From Diplocarpon mali (lineage: Eukaryota; Ascomycota; Leotiomycetes; Helotiales; Drepanopezizaceae), in contig JAENRP010000077.1 of NCBI GenBank assembly GCA_024741835.1, positions 1-64,000 on the forward strand: a stretch of DNA of 64,000 bases, written 5' to 3'. Positions 44,872-56,940 of this stretch are shown one piece after another. Numbering within the stretch: position 1 is the stretch's first letter; each line of letters starts with the position of its first letter. A program made the translations under genes and the position numbers. Below the pieces are notes generated by a model. The model made no database searches. It had not been told where the DNA came from and saw only the letters and a program-made list of their open reading frames with translations.

Positions 44872-45585
44872 TAATACCTGTGCGCGGTGTCTCCTACGAA
44901 CCTGCAGACTTTTAAAAAGCCCACATGGCTGAGATTGAGTCCTTTCGTCTACGAAATGACCAAACCCTAAGTCGATTATTTCTAGAACTTTCGAAAACGT
45001 CTGAATAAAAAACTTTCTCTTTGCTATACTACCTCTTCTATAAATGTCCTCTACTTTCAACCTCTACTTACTTACCCTAGGATTGTTCAATTATTTACTT
45101 ATAATTAGAGGAGATACTTAATAAAGGATATAAATAGGAACAATGTTATTTGTAAGTTAAAAAGAGGAGGAGTTAGAGAAGGAAAAGAATATATTTTTCT
45201 TATTTTATATAATTTCAATAAGGGTTTTTGATTAAGAGCCGCCGCCGACTAGGAAGCCGCTTGATATAATTAAAAAAATAGCTGCTATTAGCGTAAAGGG
45301 CTCATCTTAGAATAAAGAACCTAAGGCGACTCTCAGCTATTTGTTAAGGCACCTTCCGAGAATATACTTGCCTAAGATTTAGAGAAATATATCGACTGAG
45401 GTATCGGTCAGACTCTTCCTTAAGGAATCGGGAACTAGAAGTACAATAGACTGAATAGTGAGTTGTGAGGAGTTTTTCACACTATTTTTCTCCTTACACC
45501 CAACCCGAATATAGCACTTGCTGCTTATGCTATATAGTTCAGAACTAATATAGTATGTCAGAGGGAACAAAAAAAATAGCCTTAT
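44872..45585 (+). repeat. AT-rich dispersed repeat, copy B
   Basis: One of the best-preserved copies, with all landmarks in order from GGTGTCTCCTACGAACCTGC to the tail near 45570, about 710 bp. It has no open frame. Its first 45 bp recur inverted at 46318-46362. Confidence 0.75.
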
Positions 45586-46317
45586 GGAGCCAGTTTAGCA
45601 TAGTAATAAAGAGGTGTCCTAGCCTTTATATACATAATCCTTATCAGCTAGAAAAACTCTAGCCATTTGCGTATACTATATAATAAGATAAAATTGATAA
45701 AAACCATTAGGTATATCTTGTAGGATATCTAGACTAGTATCAGTTCTGTATTGTACCTCTAGGTATCTTTTTCTCCGAATATCCTCCCTATACTTCCAAA
45801 GTAGTAGCTTAGCGCATAGGTAAGCTATTAAAATCGTGCTATAATGCTATAATATCCGTAAGGTCAAGAGTAAACTTGTAAAATAGCCGCTATCTAGCTT
45901 TCGGATATTGCAGAGGGCGTAAGAAGATATGAGCTTAATAAAACCAATAGACCTCTTAATAGCAAGCTAAGCTGGATTTTAAAAGGGTCGATTGTAGATT
46001 GCTAAGAGTCGGGTCCTTTAAAAGAGTTAGAAAAGGGTTATTCTCTGTAAATTAGCATCTTTGATTTAAGCTAGTAAGTAGCAGATATTGAATTTACCCA
46101 GGGTTCTTTGTAGCCGATGTATACTATTTCGTCCTATAATTCCAAATCTCTTTCTATTATGATAACGCAAGTGCTATTAAAGCAGGTAGAGTACATCAAT
46201 ATCGTGAATTCTACAAAAGCGGTTATATCCTTACTCAAAATTCCCCCCAAAGTTTGCATAACTCAATCTTGGCTATATACACTCTCTTATAGTGACGTAC
46301 ATGACTTAATATAAAAA
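45586..46317. other. AT-rich interior of the repeat island
   Basis: About 730 bp of AT-rich sequence with no coding sense, lying between copy B and its inverted terminus. It may be the inner part of one larger element. Confidence 0.45.
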
Positions 46318-46362
46318 GAGTCTGAGGTTCGCAGGGGACACCGCACATAGGTATTGGATCTT
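46318..46362 (-). repeat. Inverted terminus matching the start of copy B
   Basis: The reverse complement reads AATACCTATGTGCGGTGTCC and continues through GCGAACCTCAGACTCTT, close to the first 45 bp of copy B. Similarity stops abruptly after that, as expected for a terminal inverted repeat or a truncated second copy. Confidence 0.55.
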
Positions 46363-46845
46363 TGTCCCCCTGAAAATTAGAAGGTATTACTATGTCACAA
46401 ATCACACAACAATCACACGAGCTCATGGCAAATGTCTCAGAAGACAAAAGATACATCCAAGAAGTTTCGTTAATCACATATCAATCAAGGATGTTAGTAT
46501 GCCATTTAAATAGTGCTGCAATCATCAAGACAAACTTACTGATTTTACAAAATATATTTATGTAATTGTTTGTTCGATAGAGCTTACTTCAAAAGTCCTG
46601 GGATGAAACGAACGCAATTGTGTATCCACCATAGGATAATAAGCGAGTAGAACCAAGAATCTGCTATCTGATTGAGCTATGATGCGCTTGGCTTGACTTG
46701 ACTTGTGTTAGACTCTCTATTAACTGGAGCTGTAGTCTAATTGTTGTAATCTAATCGCCGATCGCAATGCCAACGCAGTAGCACCAAAACCCAACGATTG
46801 CTTCAATCAATCCATGCAGCAGTCTGCTGGTCCCGAAATTTATCC
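46363..46845. other. 3' flank of BRO1, no gene seen
   Basis: About 480 bp between the repeat island and the BRO1 stop codon, AT-leaning. It probably contains the BRO1 3' untranslated region. No other feature is recognised. Confidence 0.5.
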
Positions 46846-49800
46846 CTACTTCCACGCATTCAGACCTGCCCAGGGGTCCCCGCTGCTTTGTTGCTGCTGA
46901 GTTGGGCCAAACCGCTGCTGATTACGATATTCATATTCGCCATGCCCAGGTCCGCCAGGTTGTTGAAAGGTTTGCTGGGGCCCAAGTGGCGGCGGACCTC
47001 GAGGAGGTGGTGGGGGAACATACCCTTGAGGGAGATATTGCTGCTGGCCTTGTGGTTGGTGCATCGGTCGTCCGAAGTTTTGTTGACTCTGCGAAAAGGT
47101 GGTCTGGGATGGCTGAGGTGAAACGGGTGGATACATGCCTGGATTGTAACCATCTTGAGGCTGTGGTGTTACCTTCTGAGCTAATACGTATGGATCGGGC
47201 CTCGACTGTGGTTGAGATGGGTAGACAGATCCGTTTTGTAAGCCACTGCCAAAAGATGACAGGGCCGATTGAGGATGTGCTGAGTGCGGAGGTGACGAAC
47301 TCGAGACTTGATATTGGCCCGCAAAGTTGGTCTGAGGGTACCTGGTAGATGGCGGCGACGAGTTATAAGCAAGTGACTGGGTTCGGACCGGCTTATTCGT
47401 TGATGGCGAAGCAGATGGATCCATTGACATCCGCTCCATAAGTTCTTTGAGACGCTCTCGCTCTTTATCAGCTTCACCACTTGCATTTCGATTTCGGTCT
47501 TGCTCGATCTGATTCAGAAGTTGTGCTCCTTCAGATCGGCGATTATTGACAAATGTCTCAACGTTCTTGTTAAGGCTATCAACAGTATCTTTCATTTCGT
47601 CGTACCATTGCTTGGCTGCTTGGAGTCCAGCTTCGAGGTCCAAGAATTCCTGGTAAACTCGCTTATATTTTGACATGACAGAAGATCGTTGTCGCATGAT
47701 ACTTTCATATTTACTTTGTTCTGACTTGACCCGCTTATCTTGCAATAAAGTATTGAATGTTGACGTGAGTTCCTTCATCAGAGAAGACTGTTTGTGATTA
47801 GCTGCCAGAAGGCGACTTTGATGTGGCCTGAACTTTTCAAGTTCCGCTTGAAATAGCTGGGTTTCATAGTTGGAAATTGATTTCTTGTTCAGAATTAGAA
47901 CTTGGGAGATGTCATCGTTGTGAACCTACTTATATGGTCAGTTGATCCATGCGAGTGCCTCTCAAATTGGCTTACCTTCTCCTTCAGGTCTTTCAGTACT
48001 TGCGCCCTTTCACGTTTTATCAAATTCAGCTTCTTCAGAATCTCCTCTACTTTTGCAACTTGGTCAATGACGCTCATTCCACGATCTTCGAAATCATCAT
48101 CCAGAAGATTTCCTTCTCCACCAACTGGGCTTCCAACATTTCTTGACTTTCCAGTAACTTGTATGAGAGCTTTCTGAAATAGCATGTCTGCTTCACCGAC
48201 CTCACCAGCCGACCTCATCTCATCAAAATCAACCTCGTGTTGGCGCATTTTGGAGTACAACTGGCTATCGCTTCGTCCGGCTTCCTCTAAAGCATCGTGA
48301 TAATTCCTGATATCGTTTTTCAGAGTCGAGGTCAATCTAGAGCTTGGTTGCTGTGTCCAATCTTCCTCGTACTTTGATCGCATTTTTTCGCATATGCTCT
48401 CTTCCATATCCAGTTGTCTTGTACTCCTGTCCAAAACAGTTACAATACCCCCTTTACATGACTTCAGAAAGTCAAAGGTAGAACCGGGTCCATCATGATT
48501 GGCCACATCGTCGCACCAGCTTCTAAACTCATCGTCAGCAGTTAGTTCATGGCCTAAGCCACCTTTGAGGACCCGTAATGCTCCCGGCAATCTCAGATAG
48601 TCAAGACTGGCTGCCATTTCACTATTTGCAATTTCGACCCGCTCCGCTTCTGCACGGACTAGCTTTGCCTTTTCCTCGTCGTATAAACTTGCAGATTCAG
48701 TAACTGACATTGGTACGATTTTTTGGAAAATATCAGGTCCAGTGATACGCTGAATATCTTGTCCTGCATACAGTTCACTGACAGGTATGGCCTTGGCTGC
48801 TGGAAGTTTGGGTATCACAGCAAGGGCCGCTTCAGCGGGTACCGTTTGATGGTAAATGTAGTCGTTGTCTTTGATCAGTTCCAATAACTTTTCTTGGGCA
48901 TTTGTAAGCTGCCGCTTGGTAATCTCGACCAAGATGGATCCGGTCTCCGAGGTCAGGTTGGAATTCGCAGGAACATTTCCAGGAAAGCTATTCGCAAGCT
49001 TGTTAGCTTCTCTTGCCGCCGTCTCTGCAGCTTGGAGGCGCGAGATGGCCACCCCATGAGAATTTGCATCATCGTCGGCCATAGCTTGATAGAATTGAGC
49101 TAATGATACCATGTGATTTGATTTAATCTGAAAACGATAGTCAGTAATCATACAGCAAAAGACCAGCCAGCGCATTTTTGGTGATCCATTTCCAAAGAGA
49201 GTGATAAATATAGGTTCTTCGGCAGAAGATATCAAATTCTTTCGCAAGACTTACCTGAACAGCCAAAAGCCACACTTTCTCAAAAATTGCCTTGTTGACG
49301 TTCTCTTGAGTTCCCTCAGCTGCCTGAGTGTAAAGATAGGCTGCTTGGCTTGCAAGTTTAGCCAAAAGTCCAACTTTCTTCTCATCCGCAATCTGCTTCT
49401 CTAAGAAAACTTCCTGGCCTTGAGCTAGCATTATTTGTATGAGCGTCTTCACGGTATCCCTGCTGAGGTCTGTAGATGGAGCGTGGAGGAAGTTCTCGTT
49501 GATGTACGTGAACATGCCCGCAGAAGCCTGAAAAGAGTGGTAGGCAGTCTTAAGTCCAGAATCCTCTGAGCGAGTTTGGTGAGCTGCATGACATGACAAT
49601 ACTGCCGAAATATTGAAGATTATGGATGCTTTCTCGTATGCTAAGGAGTACTGAGAGGTAGGCTTGTGTGTAAATGCATCGAACCTTCAGTAGTAATTAG
49701 CTAGTGTCCACAACCACCACAATGCAAGGTAGATACCATGTAAATGAAATTTTTATGTGATTTTCATCAACGGGAAACCGAAGGTCCAATAGCTCCAGCT

Positions 49801-50011
49801 GTCCGTAGTATCTGTAGAGCAAGTCTCTTCCAGCAGCACTGTCCTTCCCCGCTCCTCGCATATCCTGGCGTAAACGATTCAGCGTTGCGCATTCCTCCGC
49901 ATACCGCTCCGGGTCATCTCCGTAGAACTGGCGTATGTGCTGTTTCAAAGGTTGTATCCAGTCTATCTCGTTCGTCGCCTTCAAAGGCACCGATATCATC
50001 GGGGCCTGCAT
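46846..50011 (-). CDS. BRO1: ESCRT-associated vacuolar sorting protein BRO1
   Basis: Exons 50011-49737, 49684-49255, 49127-47976 and 47925-46846 give 978 residues. Introns are 52, 127 and 50 bp; the joins restore the BRO1 runs Phe-Thr-Trp-Phe-Asp-Ala and Val-Gln-Ile-Lys-Ser-Asn-His. Bro1 works with ESCRT-III (Snf7) on endosomes during multivesicular-body formation and recruits the deubiquitinase Doa4. The N-terminal BRO1 domain (about 3-390, opening MQAPMISVPLKATNEIDWIQ) is followed by the coiled-coil V domain (about 400-740) and a Pro/Gln-rich tail with PPPPPRGPPPLGPQQ, the usual partner-binding segment. The start is the ATG at 50011; the open frame reaches 50026 but begins there with GTG. 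PalC and Rim20 paralogues also carry BRO1 domains, but this length and tail fit Bro1 best. Confidence 0.92.
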
Positions 50012-51233
50012 CTTGTTCCCCTCCACGCAGACTAACTGTTATTTGGTCCTTCTATCGTGCCGAACGTTTTCCTGGTGGAGGCGCAAGTTCTGCAGATGAT
50101 CCTCCGGGGCTGTATTTCTGGGAGGCGGGGACGCCCTGATCGTACTGACGTGGTGTTGCGTGTGTACGAGGTCAATGTTCAGATTGTGGTAGCGACGTTC
50201 GTAGGCCCACGTTTACGCATGTGATTCATGATTGAATTGCCAACTTGACGGAGGCGATTGATGAAGGACGAAAAGAGGAGTGAGAACAGGCGGACAGAGG
50301 TCGTGTAGGGGTTTTGGTGTTGCTCAAAGGGTTGAGATTATTTGGGAATTATGTGCAGAGCCCTGCGGCAGCTAGCAGTACTGCACTTTTCAGAAGGCCT
50401 GGGATTAAGTACGGGCTAGATGGAGATAAGCGCCGGAAGATTGTTCACCAAGGACGCAAGTCTGTATCTCATAACAGCAACATCATATTAATCGCGAAAG
50501 CATCTATTCTGCAGCCGCCCCATAAAGAAGCTTTCTTCTTAGTGGCTTCTTTCTCATCACCTAGGATAATTTAGGCAGCTCTAACCTATGGTGAAATTAC
50601 TCTAGGAATGTATTGCAGTCCTGAACAAATACGTCACCTAACGAATACGTGTGCTTCAATTCAAGGGCCAGCAGCATGGATCGATATGCTGTTGAAGCTC
50701 AAATTCAAAAAAGTTACGTGTATGGGAGACAACTGAGGTGGAAGGTTAAAAAGGCCGTCGATAATGCTTGCTACCATGCCGAATGACGATAATCTATGTT
50801 TAATAAGGGACACATGGAAATTCAAAGGCCGAAACTGTTCACCAAAATTGACTGATACAGATTAGAAAACAGCTGTTACCACTCTGTTTATGAAAGACTG
50901 ATGATTGTAGTATTTGCTCATTGCTCTTCTAGCCAAGAGTGACGCTGTATGATGGGAGTGTTGCTGCCAAGCTCAATCATAGAAAAGGGTTTCTAGACAA
51001 CACCTTCGAGTTCATGTCTGGATATTCAAACAGAAGAGGTTATTTTCCCCCCAATAATGAGACGAGTTTCCTCCAATTAGACTGTTCTAGACTTACATGC
51101 TGCTTATGTGCTGAAAGCGGGACTCCAATATATCTAATTACAGGCGCCGTGCTCCGTTGTCTCCCCGGGCCTCCAATCTCGCTATTGCAATACACATTCT
51201 CATCAATACACGCCTGATATGGTATTCTTAAGG
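50012..51233. other. Spacer upstream of BRO1 and downstream of MDJ1
   Basis: A 1.2-kb stretch between two minus-strand genes. It contains the BRO1 promoter and the MDJ1 3' region. Frames at 50314-50574 and 50939-51217 (+) are short and lack recognisable sequence. No RNA gene or repeat was recognised. Confidence 0.5.
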
Positions 51234-52948
51234 CTATTCCCTAGTCCCGGTTGCCTCATTGGGGTCCTTCTCTTTTTTCGATGTATTGCCCTTGGGCGTA
51301 GAGCTGTCTGCTGAGTTGCCTTCCGTGGCATCCTTAGCATGAGAAGGATCTGTGAACTTGTTCCAGACGGACTTCAGAAAGCCTTCATTCTTGGAAGAGT
51401 CTTCCGAATAGCTGTAATCATTAGCCTTTGAATGTCTCGGTACCTTGAGAGAACTCACCTCGCACGACCGAGATTCATAAACCGCTTAGCCGTCTTATCG
51501 CCAAGTTCATCCGCAAGCATTTCAACGATAGTACGTTGATTGGCACTGAGATATTTCGGCATCGAAATTTTAAACTCGACCTTGAGGTCTCCTTGGCCTC
51601 TTTTACCATCAATCCTCTTCATCCCCTTCCCCCCGAGAGTGATTTTATCTCCAGTCCCTGTGCCGGTTGCCACTTTGACTTTTACGTCGCCATCCAGGGT
51701 AGGGATCGTGACTTCACCACCAAGCAAACCGGTAGTGAGAGGGATCGTGGCCGTGTAGAGTATATCCGCTCCAGAGCGACGATATTTGGGATCCGTTGCC
51801 ACTCTCACGAGAACATACAGATCCCCTCGAATACTTCGTGCCCCAGGATTGGCAGCAGTTCCCGTGGCTGGTGCATCTCCTTCACGGTCAAGTCGGAGTC
51901 GCATGCCGTCGTCAATACCCCCAGGAATATCGACTGTGATGGTTTTTCGCTCTCTCACTACTCCATTACCTGAGCAGGACCGACATTCGTTTCCTTTCGG
52001 GATAGATACTCCTTGTCCGCCACAGACACCACATGTTGATGCCATCTGGAAACCCCCTGACATGAAATGAACTCGCGTTCCAGTGCCCCCACAAGACTTG
52101 CATTCGGTTCGGTTCGTCCCGGCTTTCATTCCGCTACCAGAACAAGCCTTGCAAGTCGTCAAAGGCTGTATACTTATGGTTTTACTGGTTCCTCTGGCAG
52201 CCTCTGCGAAAGATATTTGTGTTTGTACCTCAATCGTCTCCCCCACGAGGACTTCCTCCTGGAATGGGTTCTGACCAGATCGAGTCCTTCGTCCGCCGGT
52301 GAAACCCTTGAACAAGTCCTCAAAGCTGAAGTCGGCTGCTCCGAAGCCTCCTCCGAATCCACCCGGAAATCCATCTCCTGAGCCTTCTCCAAAACCGCCC
52401 CTAAAAGCATCACCTGCACCTCCAAATCCCGCGGGGTTTCCTCCTTGATCAAAAGCTGCCGCCCCGTATTGATCCCACGCAGCCTTCTTCTGTGGATCAC
52501 ATAGAAGTTCGTAAGAAGATTGAGCTTCCGCAAACTTGTCTTTCGCTTTCGGGTCCTTATTCGTATCTGGATGGAATTTTTTTGCTAGCCTGTAATAGGC
52601 CTTTTTGATCTCGCCAGCAGAAGCATTTTTGTCCACTCCAAGGACAGTGTAAGGATTCTTGGTAGCTTGCAGCCTTGAGCTTGGATGGAAGGCCTACGTG
52701 CAATGTCAGTAAACAGAAAAATATGTGGGGGAACTAATCACCCTCGTATGCGATTTCATAGGTCTTGACTTCGATGCAACAGGGCTGGGTCGACGCGGCC
52801 CAAGTGGCTTTGTAGAGCAAAATCCCCGCGTCTGATGTTTTCGTGAAACATGGTTCTTAAAGCGGTGTTGACCAGAAGCATTCGCAGGACAGAGAATCTG
52901 ACTCGTTGTGGCGGCCCTGCCCAGTATGTGTGTTTTGCTAACATTCAT
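51234..52948 (-). CDS. MDJ1: Mitochondrial DnaJ (Hsp40) co-chaperone MDJ1
   Basis: Exons 52948-52742, 52693-51459 and 51411-51234 give 539 residues; introns are 48 and 47 bp. Mdj1 is the matrix J-protein that stimulates mitochondrial Hsp70 for folding, protein protection and mtDNA maintenance. A basic presequence (about 1-75) precedes the J domain (about 82-147) with His-Pro-Asp at 110-112, a long Gly/Phe-rich linker, then four CxxCxGxG zinc motifs ([32 protein letters not shown]) and the C-terminal substrate-binding barrel. The last exon adds a charged Ser/Lys/Asp tail of about 59 residues. Reading through the second intron would stop the protein at once after the Arg-Ala-Arg triplet. Confidence 0.94.
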
Positions 52949-53722
52949 CCTGTTTGGTGCCGTCCACCGAAGCACTGAATCAATGACGTCCAAAGCCTGA
53001 GTTATTGTACTCGGAGGCTTTCTGGGATTTCATGAACATTGAACACAAGCAGTGTAAAACTTGTATAGTCGCAGTTGCATCATTGGGGCGTGCCGTGTTG
53101 GTCTTTAAAAAAAATTTGGCCACTCAGCCGTGCAGTGGAGCTTCTGATTGGACTGCTGCAAAAAGTAAAGTCCACCGACCGATTCTCCGAGATCGTACCC
53201 GAAGCTTCTGAGCTCGCCACCTAATCCTGCCTTCTATTCACAAATTCAAATTGTGCATGACAACAAAAAATCGAGACTGACAAGTGATACACTTTCATTG
53301 ATCGTGACTGTTTCAGGACTCCATCAGCCATATTCTTTGATGACCATACTATGTCCAAGTTTAGTTCGCCTCGCGGCAACGGACTCTTCAGCCTTGTCAT
53401 CCACTTCTGCAGAAGTACTAGTCTACGTATAATTATGTTTTGATAGGCGATACTGCATGCGACATTTATTACAGAAGATTGAAACACATTTAGATTCGTT
53501 TGTGCAAGTTGCGTCCGATCTTGCATGGTAAATCCCTATGTGCCGACTAAGGCTAACGACAATATATCGATCCTTAACCGGTGATAGAAGGCCGTGGTTA
53601 AAATTTACTAATGGTCCCATCGTGTCAAAACCCAAGGACACTGGGAAACTATCCTGTCAACCTAACCTCGCATAGTATCAAATCTACGCCATGAGCCCAT
53701 CCACTGGGATCGAACGAGTATC
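52949..53722. other. Spacer between MDJ1 and SAP30
   Basis: A 774-bp stretch between two minus-strand genes, holding the MDJ1 promoter and the SAP30 3' region. Open frames on the minus strand (53221-53526, 53423-53641) are short, overlapping and without domains. Nothing else is recognised. Confidence 0.55.
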
Positions 53723-54362
53723 TCATCGAGGTCGTTGAGGGGAAAACCGTAAACGAAAATGCTTGTCTATCTCATGTTAGTCTAGAATCAGGAGAGCCCC
53801 CCCCATCTCCGGCGCCTTACCCTGCCATCGGACCTTGTATAAGAAGTCTACAACGACTTCGTTCTCGGCGATTCCCATACTGTTGAAGTGCTTCCGCACC
53901 GCATTGGCCAATTGTTCTTTACTTTGCCTACGCATTTCTTTATTCCGAGCCATCGTGGGTGACATTCGGCCTATTGGACTTCGATTGAGGACCAATTCGT
54001 TATAGGGTTTGCTAAAAGCTGCAGGTGTGTTCAAGTGATAGCCATGCCTGTACGCGTGGAGAACAGAGGCATCGAATGTCATCCATTGAAGCTGGCGAAT
54101 TTTTCAGTGCAATCCGTGATGGGTGCCCTCCTCCACTTACACCTAAATTTGTTTCCGCAGCAGCTGCCCCTGACCCGTTCGCGCCAGATGATCCAGCAGT
54201 AGTCACAAAGTCTCGCAAAGAACTACCAGTTGTTGAATTACCAGCTACACGTCGCCCTTTGCCGTTGCTGGCACTCGCAGGTTGCGTAGCAGTCTTCTCT
54301 TTTGTGCTGGACGCCTCGGATCTCGAGTCGTCAGGCTGAGGCCTGGATCTTGAAGGTGGCAT
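53723..54362 (-). CDS. SAP30: Histone deacetylase complex subunit SAP30
   Basis: Exons 54362-54141, 54091-53821 and 53766-53723 give 178 residues. Introns are 49 bp (GTAAGT) and 54 bp (GTAAGG, branch CTAAC). The joins give Leu-Gly-Leu-Gln-Trp-Met at the first and Trp-Gln-Asp-Lys-His-Phe-Arg at the second; the 44-nt last exon supplies a basic Arg-rich end ending in PQRPR, as in other fungal Sap30 proteins. Sap30 binds Sin3 and stabilises the Rpd3L histone deacetylase complex in the nucleus. The N-terminal 75 residues are Ser/Gly/Ala-rich; the conserved Sin3-binding domain (about 78-170) includes SVLHAYRHGYHLNTPAAF and the SPTMARNKEMRRQSKEQLA segment. The frame reaches an earlier ATG at 54413; I prefer 54362 because it begins at a Pro/Ser/Arg start, but either is possible. 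Confidence 0.85.
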
Positions 54363-56940
54363 ATTTGACGTCTGGTTCTCAGATCGCCCCACTGCTGAAC
54401 GAGATTTAATCATTCAAGGATTGACAGGATTTCGTGGCTGTAAGTTTGTGGTGTTGGCAGGCGCAAGTTCAACGCGACACTCCCCTTCGCGTCGACGTGA
54501 GGGTTCGGCCGCTGCTTAGGTACCTAGCTTGTCCATCTTGAGCCGAGGCCGGAACCTGGGCCGCCGGCATTACCTAACAGTGCAAGGTAACTAGATAGGT
54601 AAAGAAAGTGACATGAGTCAATAAGGCACACTCGTAGTCATATACAATTTAATCCAAGCCGCTTTAGCGTGTTTGGCAAGCTGGCTTTGAAATTTCATAA
54701 TTGCGTAAAAAATTACCTATAGTAAAATTAAACAGCATCTGAAAACTGAACTGGAAACTGTAATTGAATTGCTTAATATAAGAACATGAATAATATCTCT
54801 CTCTAGGTAGCTGAGCACCCAGTATTACTAGGCAATATGGTTTTAAATACTATTTTAGTACTGTATCTAGGTAGTTGAAAAGGGCAGTTTTGCTTAGTAA
54901 AGAGGCCGGCATATCTACGAGGCTAGGACCAGAGTAGGGTTAAGGATAGCGAGGTTAGAGCGTTAGAATGAGTAAGATGATTTTGTAAACCAGTTTATTT
55001 TTAAAAGGCATGATAGTCGCGAGCCTGCTCCAGTGATGGATTATTGAACGCACTGTCCTGAGTCCTTGAATGTTTTCCTATAGTAGCAGCAATCTTCAAT
55101 TATCTCTGTCTTGGAAGTGCATCTATTTTTGGCTTTATCCTCGTTAGTGGCATGCTTGTCAGCAAACCTTGTCGATACCAGTATAGCAATGGCTTAGCTT
55201 TTCAGTTCTTTCACAATATTATGGTTGCAACCGGAATGGGCCAAGAAATGCAAGGAATTTACTATTATCAATACCATTGCTCGTGATTTACGTATCAATC
55301 AAGCCTTAGGAGTTGGGAGTAGTACCGGAGTGCGGCAATGATGGGACGCATGATAGGATGGAGATCGTCTCCACACAATAACACATCTCCTTTCTTACAT
55401 AAGGTACCTAGGTAGAAGTACTTACGCAAGCAAGCCCGGAATGATGTTTTTGCTCAAGTTACTATGGCTGGCATTGCTCGTTGTAACTATCCATTGTCTC
55501 TAGACATTTCTCAAAAGCGCGGCACATGACAAGCTGACAGACAAAAAGGCAATGAGACCTTGGAACGGAAGCAAGTTCACGCCAGGAAAGTAGATTGTGG
55601 GCAGCGGAGCAATGTAGTGTTGACAAAAGGTACTGCAGCGTGTCTATTTGAATGTAAGCCCGGTGGTGTAAAAGAAGACGACCATCTCGAAGAGATTCTG
55701 GCAGCCTCGTATGATTTGAACTCAAGCCATGCGGCATGATCTTCAAAAAAAAACTGCTGACAGATGACAGAGATGAAGAGTGCCTTGACCCCTCTTTTCT
55801 GATACGGACAAGATACCTAGCTACCTTGGTAGATACCAATACTCTATCAAAGCATCAAAGCACTAGATGAGGCCACGTGCTGTTGGTCGCAAGCTGGAGC
55901 GCGGAACAGCGAGAATAGCTCAGATGGATAGTTGATAAATACAATGCAGATGCTGCCTGCATACCTTGGTAGGCCCGCATCATCAGTCGGCCGGGAGGGC
56001 GAGGAAAGTGAGGAGGAGCCTGATATAGAAGAGCTCAGCATAGAGGACAAGAAGACGTTATTGGATTAATATGTGGGTTCTACGGAGTTCGAGTATTAGG
56101 ATTACTAGAGTTTACGCTGATGGGAAGAACCGAGTTTAGGAAGCTTCAAATCAATGTGCGAGAAAGTGCGTTGCTACTTGTGTCAATCTCGGCTACTGTA
56201 AAACCCACCTCCGAATCCAATGAGTCCCTAGCACATCTACTTCCATCCACGCCCACAGGCGGCCCCATAAGTATTGTCTTAGATCCCACTTGGCCTTCGC
56301 CGTCGCAGACCTTCAACAGAACTTTGACTCGACTTGCCGCTGCTGTTTCAAGCCTCTGGCAATGCTCGTACTGACATTATTGACGAAAAAAACTATACCA
56401 ACAGTTCAGGCGGTACGAACGGTCACAGTACGGACAGAACGGGTACATGAGATCAGATCAACTCAGCTCAGCTCTGTAATTCACCTTCATTTCAGTGCTC
56501 ACCCTCACTCCGCACTCACGATACTCGATATTCGAAATTAGCTTCCTTTGTGCGACGTGCAACGTGCCCCGCCAGACCGTACGACCAAGCCGCTACTGCT
56601 AGAAGCATCATCTGCCTACCCGTCTGATTGTTACTCTCCGGCATGGTCGAGCTCCCTCTCGATTGCTCTGTCGATTACATGTCGCAAAAACGTTGATTTT
56701 CATCGCTAGTTTGACGCATCCGGTGTTCCGAAGGACTAGCATTTGTGCCCAAATAGCATAGGTAGGCAACCTCATCCCTTGTGCCAAAACTCGCTCATCA
56801 CTCCTCTAGTAACCTAGACCCTGACTCTGGGCACTACAGATGTGAGGGGAATATCCCTAAGTGCGCCGCACAAGAGGTGATCTTGTACCAAATTCATTCA
56901 TGAGCAATCGACAACGCGAAACCTCACACGACCTATAAAG
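54363..56940. other. Intergenic region between SAP30 and the C2H2 regulator
   Basis: A 2.6-kb divergent spacer. From 54580 to 54960 it is AT-rich and dotted with CTAGGTAG elements. A perfect TACCTAGGTA palindrome is at 55405-55414. Frames at 55462-55839 (-) and 56120-56374 (+) are not convincing genes. The stretch 56400-56900 is pyrimidine-leaning and probably contains the promoter and leader of the regulator. Confidence 0.5.
55405..55414. promoter_or_regulatory. TACCTAGGTA palindrome
   Basis: A third perfect copy of the 10-bp palindrome seen upstream of the chitin synthase gene. It lies about 1.0 kb upstream of SAP30 and 1.5 kb upstream of the C2H2 regulator. Confidence 0.3.

Noticed and set aside
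55462..55839. 125-codon minus-strand frame between SAP30 and the C2H2 regulator
   Set aside because: Starts without convincing context, no domain, and lies in AT-rich intergenic sequence.
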